From: Promethearchaeota archaeon
Lineage (GTDB): Archaea > Asgardarchaeota > Lokiarchaeia > Sigynarchaeales > SOKP01
Reading direction: 5' to 3'
Assembly (NCBI GenBank): GCA_016839845.1
Contig: JAEOTL010000060.1
Location: 1-30,145, forward strand
DNA length: 30,145 nucleotides
Positions 8,242 to 16,100 of the stretch are shown in pieces. Position 1 is the stretch's first letter. Each line of letters begins with the position of its first letter. The notes beneath the pieces are model-generated. The model was given only the letters and a program-made list of their open reading frames with translations, was not told the origin of the DNA and did not search any database. Both the position numbers and the translations under genes were made by a program.

Positions 8242-8410
8242 TTCTATTTTCCCCTTACTTTTTTTTCAAAACTAGTTAGTTTTTATTAGATCATATTTAA
8301 TTTTGATAAAATATAATTCTTGTGATTAACATTAATACTAATCCGCTTTAAATCACAGAACAAAAAAAAGTAGATATATTTTTAATTATCAGTATTTCGG
8401 TTTTTCTAAC

Positions 8411-9067
8411 TCATTTTGGATAAAATTTCCATCCTCCTTCTGGTTGGGCGCCTAAAGTTTTAAGTATCATAGCTACCCCAAAATAAAAACTAGCAAGAGC
8501 AAGCATATCCATAAGTTGGACATCATTATAAAATTCAGAAAGAGCCTTCCAAGTGTCATCTGAAATAAAAGCATCAATAAACAGCTCATCAATCGCATTC
8601 AACACGATTGTCTCAAATTTGCTCCAGCCTTTACTATCAGGATCTTCTTTAACTCGTTCAATCTCCTCAGCAGAAAGCCCTGCCATACCTAAACCAATAA
8701 TCTTATGCTGATACCACATATAATCTGATCCTGAGAACCAAGCTATGCGAAGAATTAAGATTTCTCTCTCGCGTACAGGAACACTTGAATTTTCTAATAA
8801 ATAAATTTGATACGTAAATAAAGCTTTGAGAAAATCAGGATTCTTCATGAAAGTTCTATAGATATCGAGACGTCTAAACATTGGTTTGTTTGTTGTGACA
8901 GATTCTATTGTTGTTTGTATCAATTCATTCCAGCCTGATTTATCTAACATCTTATTTACTACTTCACGAGATTGGTTTTTATCAATTGGTTTTATCCGCA
9001 TCTCTGAAAGACGAATTGGCTTTTTACGTTTAATTTTTTCAATTAATTTTATATCTTCCTCACTCAT
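8411..9067 (-). CDS. Carboxymuconolactone decarboxylase (CMD/AhpD)-like protein lacking the redox cysteines
   Basis: A 218-residue, all-helical protein. The CMD signature region is residues 97-121: PVREREILILRIAW, then FSGSDYMWYQH with His121. AhpD-type members have a CxxC here; this protein has no cysteine at that place, so peroxidase activity is unlikely, and it groups with the Tyr/Trp/His branch of the superfamily found in catabolic clusters. I chose ATG 9067 because GAGGTGAAG (9074-9082, minus strand) is its ribosome binding site; a start at 9112 would add 15 residues. It is transcribed away from the crotonase gene at 9233, and the two share the intergenic region. The exact reaction (decarboxylation, lactone chemistry, or none) is not known. 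Confidence 0.82.
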   Translation of the reverse strand: MSEEDIKLIEKIKRKKPIRLSEMRIKPIDKNQSREVVNKMLDKSGWNELIQTTIESVTTNKPMFRRLDIYRTFMKNPDFLKALFTYQIYLLENSSVPVREREILILRIAWFSGSDYMWYQHKIIGLGMAGLSAEEIERVKEDPDSKGWSKFETIVLNAIDELFIDAFISDDTWKALSEFYNDVQLMDMLALASFYFGVAMILKTLGAQPEGGWKFYPK

Positions 9068-9232
9068 TAAGGACTTCACCTCTTTTAAATGAAGATAGTA
9101 GAATAAAGTCATTTCTCTGTTAAAAGGATTATTCTTTGATTATAGAGAATTTAAATTTGAGAATCAAAGTTTTAAATATTTTGGGAGATAAAATCAGTTA
9201 AACAAAAAAAAAATTAATGGTGAAAATATAAA
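9068..9232. promoter_or_regulatory. Divergent promoter region between CMD-like gene and crotonase
   Basis: The shared upstream region of two divergent genes. On the plus strand TTTTAAATAT (9171-9180) is a possible TATA box about 53 bases before ATG 9233, and GGTGA (9219-9223) is a ribosome binding site 9 bases before that ATG. No clear operator palindrome is seen. Confidence 0.4.
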
Positions 9233-10018
9233 ATGGGTTCAAAAGAATTTGAATCAATTCTCTATGAGAGTAAGGACAAAATAGGGTATATTACATTAAA
9301 TGTACCCGGAAAACATAACGCGTTGAGTTATGAGTTGCTTGATGATATACCCCGGGCTTTTGATTATGCTGAAGAAGATCAATCTGTGAATGTTATCGTA
9401 CTAAAAGGTGCTGGTAAGAGTTTTTGCTCCGGGTTCAACAATGATGCTTCCTACTATCGAGTGCCACCAGAAGGTGGTTGGGATTATGTTAATTCGTATA
9501 ACATATTAAATAAAAAAGTCTATGCGATTTATACTAAGATATGGGGTTTCCCTAAACCTACCATTGCTCAGATTCACGGACATTGCAGGGATGCTGGATG
9601 TTATCTCCAACTTTGTTGTGATATCTCAGTAGCTGCTGAAGATGCATTACTAGGCCACCCTGCTCAATTATGGGGTGGATCTCAAAGCCTACCACTTTGG
9701 CAATTTTATCTAGGTGTAAAAAAAGCACGCTATATTTTAATGAGTGGCCGATTGATTACGGGAAAAGTGGCAGCAGATTGGGGACTTGTAAGTATAAGTG
9801 TACCTCGAGAGAAGCTTGAAGAAGAAGTGAATAAATTAGCATCTGAAATTGCCCAAGTCAGACATGATGGGGCTTTACATAATAAAATTGCTCTCAACAC
9901 TGACCTTAAAATTCGAGGTATTGATGCGTTATTCGAATATTATGGTCAAATGAATAGATACACTAGATTTATCTATAGACCCCCTGCTGAATGGGAGAAA
10001 CCTAAGAAACCGGAGTAG
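9233..10018 (+). CDS. Crotonase-family protein lacking both hydratase glutamates, copy 3
   Basis: A 261-residue crotonase fold protein. The first oxyanion segment is present as FCSGFNND (residues 64-71), but the second, normally GGGxE, reads DAGCY: Tyr124 replaces the first catalytic Glu. The second Glu position, normally xPE, is HPA (Ala144). It is therefore not expected to hydrate enoyl-CoA by the standard mechanism. Other crotonases with altered residues are isomerases, lyases, hydrolases or ring-forming enzymes, and the conserved-looking GHPAQLWGG stretch suggests a defined subfamily rather than decay. It is Cys-rich around the active site (Cys118, 123, 128, 129). It is the first gene of a plus-strand run with another crotonase, an SCP2-like protein and a UroD-fold protein. 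Confidence 0.87.
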   Translation: MGSKEFESILYESKDKIGYITLNVPGKHNALSYELLDDIPRAFDYAEEDQSVNVIVLKGAGKSFCSGFNNDASYYRVPPEGGWDYVNSYNILNKKVYAIYTKIWGFPKPTIAQIHGHCRDAGCYLQLCCDISVAAEDALLGHPAQLWGGSQSLPLWQFYLGVKKARYILMSGRLITGKVAADWGLVSISVPREKLEEEVNKLASEIAQVRHDGALHNKIALNTDLKIRGIDALFEYYGQMNRYTRFIYRPPAEWEKPKKPE

Positions 10019-10044
10019 CTGTTATAATATCAAATTCTTATTAC

Positions 10045-10052
10045 TTTTTTTT
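10045..10052 (+). terminator. T-run between crotonase copies 3 and 4
   Basis: An eight-base T run 27 bases after the stop of the upstream crotonase. It could be a weak archaeal terminator, but the next gene starts only 38 bases later and read-through is likely. Confidence 0.25.
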
Positions 10053-10089
10053 AAATTAAAATTATTAATATAAAGAGGTTTTTGTAGAA

Positions 10090-10923
10090 ATGGATTATAA
10101 AGAAATCATTTTTGAGAGATCTAACCAGATTGCCACAATAACATTCAATAGACCTGATAAGCTTAATGCGATGACACCACGAATGATGGCTGAATTCTGG
10201 GACGCAATTAGGAGAATAGAAGATGATCCTGACCTGAGAGTTACAATATTAACTGGTGCGGGAAGGGGATTTTGTGCTGGTCAAGATTTATCGAGTGGTG
10301 GAGGAAGTTTTGATGGCATAGATACACCTCAGGACGCAGCTGAGAGAGTAGAGACGGAAGGAAGCACAATTAAACGATTTTTTTCATTGAAAAAACCGGT
10401 GATTGTTGCAATAAACGGTCCTGTTGTTGGGGTTGGAGTAACAACTATTTTACCCTTTGATATTAGGATTGCTTCTGAAAGTGCACGTATTGGTATTGTT
10501 TTTAATCGACGTGGTGTGATCCCTGAATTTGCCTCCCCTTGGTTATTACCTCGGATTATTGGAATTAGTAGAACTGCCGAGTTGATGTATACTGGCAGAA
10601 TTATCAATGCTAAGGAAGCTTTAGAATTTGGACTCGTCAGTCGTGTAGTACCTGATGATAAATTAATGAAAACAGCAAGAGAAATAGCTGAAGAAATATT
10701 ATTAAGTGCTCCGGTGAGTGTTACCCTTACAAAAAGAATGATTTATCAATTCCTTACTGAAACAGATATAGATAAGATAGAGAGTATTAACCATCAATAT
10801 CTTGGGTGGGTTTCAACAAAAGCAGATACTCGCGAAGGAGTCATGTCATTCCTCGAAAAGAGGAAACCCGAATGGAAGTTAAAAGTTCCTGGAGATTTAC
10901 CCGATTTCTTCCCCTTGGAGTGA
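10090..10923 (+). CDS. Enoyl-CoA hydratase/isomerase family protein, isomerase-like residue pattern, copy 4
   Basis: A 277-residue crotonase. The first oxyanion segment is FCAGQDLSSG (residues 61-70). The second reads VGVGVTTIL, so Thr118 replaces the first catalytic Glu. The second Glu position is occupied by Phe138, but a Glu sits a few residues on in RRGVIPEFAS (Glu146). The segment FNRRGVIPEF..PWLLPRIIG is typical of a crotonase group often annotated as enoyl-CoA isomerase or hydratase of aromatic or unusual acyl-CoAs. Glu146 could act as the single acid/base, as in delta-3,delta-2-enoyl-CoA isomerases (inference). Its C-terminus extends past the usual EKRKPEW with LKVPGDLPDFFPLE. Its stop codon overlaps the ribosome binding site of the next gene. 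Confidence 0.9.
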   Translation: MDYKEIIFERSNQIATITFNRPDKLNAMTPRMMAEFWDAIRRIEDDPDLRVTILTGAGRGFCAGQDLSSGGGSFDGIDTPQDAAERVETEGSTIKRFFSLKKPVIVAINGPVVGVGVTTILPFDIRIASESARIGIVFNRRGVIPEFASPWLLPRIIGISRTAELMYTGRIINAKEALEFGLVSRVVPDDKLMKTAREIAEEILLSAPVSVTLTKRMIYQFLTETDIDKIESINHQYLGWVSTKADTREGVMSFLEKRKPEWKLKVPGDLPDFFPLE

Positions 10924-10929
10924 TACACT

Positions 10930-11283
10930 ATGTGTGCAAAATTTAAAGGCATTCCCGCCTTGATTTACTCGGGATTATGGAGAAGGCAGATATTCGGAAA
11001 ATTAAATAAACTTTTCCCTCAAAAAACTAAATTAGCAGTATTTATAACTGATCAACCCCCTGCTGTTTTAATTTCTATAGAAAAAGATACTTTTGAAATG
11101 GAAAAGTTAGAGGAAATAAACGATATTAATGAGTTAGATAATGTAGATTGTGATGGGTATTTTGCTGCTCCACAAAATTACCTATACGGTGGTTCATCTA
11201 CTTTGATGAAAGGTGTAGACGAAGGAAAGGTAAAAATGAAGAATGAGTCTGCAATTTTTACAATTCTACGTAGAATTATATAA
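10930..11283 (+). CDS. Small SCP2-like (sterol carrier protein 2-like) protein, tentative
   Basis: A 117-residue protein starting 6 bases after the preceding crotonase stop, with GAGTGA as ribosome binding site overlapping that stop. It has no transmembrane segment. Residues ~35-110 follow the order of an SCP2 domain: a strand with LAVFITDQPPAVLISI, an acidic stretch (DINELDNVDCDGYF), a helix near a YGGSSTLMKGVDEG turn, then GKVKMKNESAIFTILRRI, which resembles the final strand and helix of SCP2 (G.lk..g....l..l). SCP2 domains bind acyl chains, acyl-CoA or lipids, which fits its place between a crotonase and a UroD-fold gene. The family call is by pattern only; it may be an unrelated small protein. 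Confidence 0.6.
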   Translation: MCAKFKGIPALIYSGLWRRQIFGKLNKLFPQKTKLAVFITDQPPAVLISIEKDTFEMEKLEEINDINELDNVDCDGYFAAPQNYLYGGSSTLMKGVDEGKVKMKNESAIFTILRRII

Positions 11284-11301
11284 CAAAGAGTGAGATTAAA
11301 A

Positions 11302-12459
11302 GTGGTCAAAGTTCAGAAAATGTCAGCTCTTGAGAGAGTTTTAACGGTTTTAGAAGGAAAAATTCCGGATCGTGTTCCGAGCTTTATTTTAGGCGGAGAT
11401 TGTGATTTTGTGTTTAGGTTCATGAATTCCCCATATAAACTCACAGAGCAAGACATAAAACAATTAGATGAAGATAGGGTTTCCTATATGATTCCTTTTA
11501 TGCATTCAGTGATAGCTAAATTTGCACCTCCTGAAATATTAGCTGGAGGAATCGATGCTAAAATCGATATGTGCTGGAGTACAACGGGAGGTGGACTAAT
11601 AAGGTTAGATTTCACCGACAAAGTCTTAAGCTTTACCGGAGGTACTTATGATACGTTAATAAAGGATGATGGAATACCACATACATGGTTTATAGGACCA
11701 GCACTTCTGAAAAAGGAGTATATTGAAGAATATTGGGAAAAAGAAAAGGATTTGGCACCTAGCCCTGCAGCATTTAGACATTTATCAAGAATAAGAACAA
11801 CTATGTTAGATAAATATGATATTGTCGTTTCTCAAGGTATTTCTGGACCATTTGAGAATTGTATATTCGGGATAGGACATGCTAATTTTACTCATTTTGC
11901 CAGAAAAGATCCAAAGTTCCTACAACAACATATAGATTTTCAGTGGGAAACATTTGAGGAACCTTCATTAAAGTTATTAATGAATCAAAAACCTGATGTT
12001 GTTATGTGTGGAGATGACTATGGATATAATAGGGGTTTACAAATACATGTTGATCAATGGCGTAAATATATTAAACCTAAGTTAGCAGAATACGTGAAAT
12101 ATGCTCATGATGGCGGTGCTAAATTTGTATTACATAGCTGTGGTAATTTAGGACAGATTTTCTCCGATTTTGTAGAAATTGGGATAGATGGAGTTGAATC
12201 CTTAAAACCAAAAAGCAATGATTTGAAGATGTATAGGGAGAAATATCCAGAAATTACCTTGATTGGAACTATTGACGATTCTGATATGCTTATATATGAA
12301 TCACCCGAATATATAAGAAATTCTGTAAGGGAAAGTATAAATACACTGGCAAAAAAAGGAGGGTATATTCCAGGACCAACAAATTTCCTTTTAGATCATC
12401 CGCCTGAAAATATTGTTGCTCTTTATAAAGCAATTCAGGAGTTTGGGACTATTTATTAA
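11302..12459 (+). CDS. UroD-fold methyltransferase-like protein, copy 2, altered metal site
   Basis: About 385 residues, with the family start MSALERVLTVLEGKIPDRVP a few residues in. It is paralogous to the protein encoded at 3406. His278-Ser-Cys280 is conserved in LHSCGNLGQI, but the position of Cys361 in copy 1 (FCPGPTN) is Ile here (YIPGPTN, Ile356), so the zinc site may be incomplete or use another ligand. GTG 11302 was chosen because GAGTGAG (11288-11294) sits 7 bases upstream, the form used by other genes here. A GTG at 11290 and the ATG at 11320, which aligns best with copy 1, are alternatives. It closes the run crotonase-crotonase-SCP2-UroD. Methyl or acyl transfer is inferred; HemE function is unlikely. 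Confidence 0.83.
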   Translation: MVKVQKMSALERVLTVLEGKIPDRVPSFILGGDCDFVFRFMNSPYKLTEQDIKQLDEDRVSYMIPFMHSVIAKFAPPEILAGGIDAKIDMCWSTTGGGLIRLDFTDKVLSFTGGTYDTLIKDDGIPHTWFIGPALLKKEYIEEYWEKEKDLAPSPAAFRHLSRIRTTMLDKYDIVVSQGISGPFENCIFGIGHANFTHFARKDPKFLQQHIDFQWETFEEPSLKLLMNQKPDVVMCGDDYGYNRGLQIHVDQWRKYIKPKLAEYVKYAHDGGAKFVLHSCGNLGQIFSDFVEIGIDGVESLKPKSNDLKMYREKYPEITLIGTIDDSDMLIYESPEYIRNSVRESINTLAKKGGYIPGPTNFLLDHPPENIVALYKAIQEFGTIY

Positions 12460-12460
12460 T

Positions 12461-12470
12461 TATTTTTTTT
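12461..12470 (+). terminator. Oligo-T terminator after UroD-fold copy 2
   Basis: A T8 run directly after the stop codon, followed by about 90 bases of AT-rich spacer before the next gene. It fits archaeal oligo-T termination. Confidence 0.4.
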
Positions 12471-12559
12471 AAATATTATTGAATAAAATTCTTTAACGAT
12501 ACCAGATAACCCTAATAATAAAAAAATCATCTTCAAAGAAAACAAAGTGATAATTATCT

Positions 12560-13612
12560 ATGGTTATTGAGACAAACATAACAAAGATGCTTGGGATTAG
12601 GCATCCAATAATAGCGGCTCCAATGGGACCATTTTATACAACAGATTTGACGATAGCAGTTTCAGAAGCAGGAGGTTTGGGGGTGTTGAGTCACACAGGT
12701 TTAATTAGTGATATGCAAGCAGGAAGATATCCCGTAGAAATAATGAAGAAAAATATGCTTGAAGTAGTTGAACATACAGACCAGCCATTTGGTTTCAACA
12801 TCAGAACTTCCCGAACAGAACGACCCGAAATTCTCTGTGAAGAAATCCCAAAATTTATCATGGAAAATCCGAAAATAAAAGAACAGTGTGTTTATGTTGT
12901 GACTAGTGCTGGATCCTCAAGGATGTTACCTGAAACTAAATCCTTCCAAAAATTAAAGGAAAGCGGCTCTAATATAAAACACTTTCATGTAGCTCCTGCA
13001 TTGTGGCTTGCTGATAAGTGTGTTAAAACGGGTGTTGATGGCTTAGTAATAACTGGAGGTGAAGGCGGAGGACATCAATCTTATGAGAGGGTAAGTACTT
13101 TAGTTTTACTACAGCAAGCGATACAAAAGTATCCTGATTATCCTATAGTAGGATGTGGAGGATTTGCCACAGGTCAAGGATTAGCGGCTGCTTTAGCTAT
13201 GGGTGCGGGAGCGGTTGTTATGGGATCGCGATTTATAGCTTCTGATGAAAGTGAATTTCATGAAACATATAAGAATATTGTTCCTTCAGCCAAAGCTCAA
13301 GATACTGTATTAACTACGGGTGCATTAGGTTTGATTCGTTTATGGAGAAATGATTATTCTCTACATCATGAAATTGTAGCAAATAAAGAAGAAAAAATGG
13401 CTCAAGAAGCTGTAATAACTCCGGAAGCAGCACTTGATGTAGGAATAAAATATGAGTTAGCTTATAAAGGTAATATCAACGATGGCGCCGTTCCTTTAGG
13501 ACAAAGTATTGGAACTATTGACAGAATTGAACACGTCACAGATATCATTAATAGAGTAATGAAAGATGTTGAAAAAAATTTAAACAACGCTTACAGATAT
13601 GTTAAATCATAA
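12560..13612 (+). CDS. NPD/nitronate monooxygenase-family flavoprotein (FabK-like), copy 1
   Basis: A 350-residue FMN-binding TIM-barrel protein. It begins with the family N-terminus (LGIRHPIIAAPMGPF; AVSEAGGLGVL at 33-43). The phosphate/FMN-binding and catalytic segment is GGEGGGHQ, with His172 the position of the catalytic His of nitronate monooxygenase/FabK. GCGGFATGQGLAAALAMGAGAVVMGSRF is the second FMN phosphate site. Family members oxidise nitronates or reduce enoyl thioesters; beside crotonases, an enoyl-CoA reductase or disproportionating role is at least as likely as nitronate oxidation, especially in an anaerobe (inference). GTGAT lies 8 bases before the ATG. It is separated by T-rich DNA from the molybdoenzyme operon that follows. 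A divergent paralogue is encoded at 20726-21880. Confidence 0.88.
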   Translation: MVIETNITKMLGIRHPIIAAPMGPFYTTDLTIAVSEAGGLGVLSHTGLISDMQAGRYPVEIMKKNMLEVVEHTDQPFGFNIRTSRTERPEILCEEIPKFIMENPKIKEQCVYVVTSAGSSRMLPETKSFQKLKESGSNIKHFHVAPALWLADKCVKTGVDGLVITGGEGGGHQSYERVSTLVLLQQAIQKYPDYPIVGCGGFATGQGLAAALAMGAGAVVMGSRFIASDESEFHETYKNIVPSAKAQDTVLTTGALGLIRLWRNDYSLHHEIVANKEEKMAQEAVITPEAALDVGIKYELAYKGNINDGAVPLGQSIGTIDRIEHVTDIINRVMKDVEKNLNNAYRYVKS

Positions 13613-13719
13613 TTTCTTTTCTCTTTTTCAATCTTAATTTGTTTTTATTGCTTAAATTGAATCACTAGTTAAATCTTTAAAGTTAATAACTAAAGGATTC
13701 TAGAATAACTTTAATAAAA

Positions 13720-13730
13720 CTATATATTTT
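13720..13730 (+). promoter_or_regulatory. TATA-box-like element upstream of molybdoenzyme operon
   Basis: CTATATATTTT, about 50 bases before the ATG at 13780, in a 167-base AT-rich gap after the NPD gene. It is a plausible archaeal TATA box for the two-gene molybdoenzyme operon. In AT-rich DNA such matches are also frequent by chance. Confidence 0.4.
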
Positions 13731-13779
13731 CAAAAAACAAATTAATTTCTGAAAAAAATATAAAATTATCAAAAATCAA

Positions 13780-16098
13780 ATGGTAGATAATATGGTAAGT
13801 CAAGAAGAAGATGAAGGAGTAAAAATAGTAAGAACTACTTCGGCATTTGATTGTGGAGGTCGTTGCCTCTTAAGGTTTCATGTGAAAGATGGAAAAGTAA
13901 TAAGAGTAGAAGGGGATGATCATCCTGATCCTGATAAGCAACTTCGTGCATGCTTAAGATGTAGATCAATTAGACAATATATTTACCACCCAGAGAGATT
14001 AAAATATCCGTTAAAACGAGCGGGTCCAAAAGGTTCGGGTAAATTCGAACGGATTTCATGGGACGAAGCATTGGATACAATTGCAGAGAAACTAAAAGAA
14101 ACAATCGAGAAATATGGAAATCAAAGTATCCTTTATATTACTGGTGGTGGATATTTCGGCGCATTACATGGTGCAGGTGTGGCTTATGCCAGATTACTTA
14201 ATGCCCTTGGTGGATTTTCAACATCATACGGTAATATTTCTTCCCAAGGCGCGATTTTTGGAACTCAAGCATCATATGGGTTTGGACAAATCTTTGTTGG
14301 TAACAGTCGGGAAGATTGGTTGAATTCCAAACTAATTATATGTTGGGGTTGGGATCCAGCCCGTCAAATTTCCGGAACAAACACTTTGTGGTGGTTAATC
14401 AAAGCTAAAGAAAATGGTGCTAAAGTAATTGTTATTGACCCTCGCTATTCAGATACAGCTTTAGTTGCAGCAGATCAATGGATTCCCATAATACCCGGAA
14501 CAGATACAGCTATGATGGCTGCGATGGCTAACGTTATGCTTCGAGAAAATTTACATGATCAAGAGTTTCTTGATAAATACACTCATGGTTTTGATAAATA
14601 TCGAGCTTATGTTATGGGAGAAGAGGACGGAATTGAAAAAACTCCAGAATGGGCTGAAAAAATATGTGGTGTACCCGCTACAACGATTGAAAATTTAGCT
14701 CGTGAGTATGCTACTACCAAACCTGCGGCGTTAGAAGATTGTCAGGGTCCTGCTCGTTCAGCTATGGGTGGACAATACAATCGAGGTGCTATAACACTCT
14801 CAGCAATGACAGGGAATATTGGAAAGCCTGGTGGAAGCGCTGGTGGTGGACTTCATGGGATTCCCTATGGTCATATGTTTAGAGGAATTATGATACCTCC
14901 TGGTGCTAATAAAGCATGGCCAAAGGGACCATCTTTAAGAGGAAATATTAATCCCAGAGACAGGTTAGATACTAGAGTCCATGTAAATAAGATCTTTGAT
15001 GCAATTCTTAACGGTAAAGCAGGGGGATTCCCTATGGATGTGAAATTCGCGTGGTTCTGTGTATGTGATTTTCTAAACCAGATAGGAAATGCAAATAAAT
15101 CCGCAAAAGCTTTAAGCCGAGAAGACTTGTTTACAGTCGTTCCAGAGTTATGGTTAACTCCTACTGCCCAATATGCGGATATAGTTCTTCCTGTAACTGG
15201 ATTTTCAGCAAGGAGCGAACTTACAAGGCCTTGGCCTTCAGGACCATATTTTGGTCATATGAATAAGGCAATTGAACCTATGGGTGAATGCAAGGATGAT
15301 ATAGAGATAGCGGAATTATTGGCAGAAAGACTCGGCATTAAGAACTTTAAACGAGAGGAACTTCTCGAACAATATATGAAAAATCCCCAACTTGCAGCTG
15401 CAAAACCATTAATAGATCAATATGATGATATTAATGATAAATGGCTTCGACTACTCTCTTTAATGGCACAAGATGTTCGGGCAAATATTCAAGATTATGA
15501 TAAATATAAAAGAGAAGGAATCCATAGAGTTGAACTTAAAGAACCCTATGTAGCATTCAAAAAGAACATAGATGACTTTGAAAAAAATCCGTTCCCAACA
15601 CCTTCAGGGAAGATTGAAATCTTTTCTGATCAAGTTGCAAGCTGGAACAATCCAATCTGTCCACCAATCGCAAAATATGTTCCTACATGGGAGAATCGTG
15701 ATGATCCACTCACAGAAAAATATCCACTTCAGTTGATTTCACCTCATCCAAGGCAAAGGGTACATTCCGAACTATATAAAATAGAATGGCTCATGGAAGC
15801 AATACCTCATCGTATGTGGATAAATCCTGCTGATGCAGAACCAAGAGGCATTAGAAACGGTGATATATGTTTGGCCTACAACGACAGAGGGACCGTTGCA
15901 ATAGAAGCGTTTGTAACAAGGAGAATTATGACAGGAGTTGTGTGTATTTACGAAGGTGCGTGGTATAATCCTGATGAGAATGGAATAGACAGAGGAGCAT
16001 GTGCTAATACCCTTACTAAGGATGAAATGAGTGAAGGAGGTGCTGCTGCATTGAAAACATGCTTGGTTCAAGTAAAATTGGAGAAAGGAGGTGCTTAA
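13780..16098 (+). CDS. DMSO-reductase-family molybdopterin oxidoreductase, catalytic subunit (DmsA-like)
   Basis: A 772-residue molybdopterin-bis-guanine-dinucleotide enzyme. The N-terminal cluster region reads TSAFDCGGRC, with Cys25, Cys29 and Cys58. The usual first Cys is Ser21, and an extra Cys61 follows in ACLRCRS. YGNISSQG (150-157) offers Ser154 as the molybdenum ligand, as in DMSO/trimethylamine-N-oxide reductase-type enzymes. The C-terminal domain (HPRQRVHSE, WINPADAEPRGIRNGD) is DmsA-like. There is no Tat signal, so the protein is cytoplasmic. Two bases after its stop comes the DmsB-GltD fusion, preceded by a strong ribosome binding site; no DmsC-like membrane anchor follows. The substrate (S- or N-oxide, hydroxylation, or another reaction) is unknown. 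The second ATG (codon 5) is an alternative start. Confidence 0.92.
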   Translation: MVDNMVSQEEDEGVKIVRTTSAFDCGGRCLLRFHVKDGKVIRVEGDDHPDPDKQLRACLRCRSIRQYIYHPERLKYPLKRAGPKGSGKFERISWDEALDTIAEKLKETIEKYGNQSILYITGGGYFGALHGAGVAYARLLNALGGFSTSYGNISSQGAIFGTQASYGFGQIFVGNSREDWLNSKLIICWGWDPARQISGTNTLWWLIKAKENGAKVIVIDPRYSDTALVAADQWIPIIPGTDTAMMAAMANVMLRENLHDQEFLDKYTHGFDKYRAYVMGEEDGIEKTPEWAEKICGVPATTIENLAREYATTKPAALEDCQGPARSAMGGQYNRGAITLSAMTGNIGKPGGSAGGGLHGIPYGHMFRGIMIPPGANKAWPKGPSLRGNINPRDRLDTRVHVNKIFDAILNGKAGGFPMDVKFAWFCVCDFLNQIGNANKSAKALSREDLFTVVPELWLTPTAQYADIVLPVTGFSARSELTRPWPSGPYFGHMNKAIEPMGECKDDIEIAELLAERLGIKNFKREELLEQYMKNPQLAAAKPLIDQYDDINDKWLRLLSLMAQDVRANIQDYDKYKREGIHRVELKEPYVAFKKNIDDFEKNPFPTPSGKIEIFSDQVASWNNPICPPIAKYVPTWENRDDPLTEKYPLQLISPHPRQRVHSELYKIEWLMEAIPHRMWINPADAEPRGIRNGDICLAYNDRGTVAIEAFVTRRIMTGVVCIYEGAWYNPDENGIDRGACANTLTKDEMSEGGAAALKTCLVQVKLEKGGA
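16085..16093 (+). promoter_or_regulatory. Strong Shine-Dalgarno site deciding the start of the DmsB-GltD gene
   Basis: AAGGAGGTG, inside the end of the upstream coding region, lies 7 bases before ATG 16101. It rules in favour of this start over an in-frame ATG at 16059 that would overlap the catalytic subunit gene by 40 bases. Confidence 0.75.
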
Positions 16099-16100
16099 CT

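Noticed and set aside
16059..16100. Earlier ATG start at 16059 for the DmsB-GltD fusion
   Set aside because: It would overlap the upstream gene by 40 bases and lacks a ribosome binding site, while AAGGAGGTG sits 7 bases before ATG 16101.
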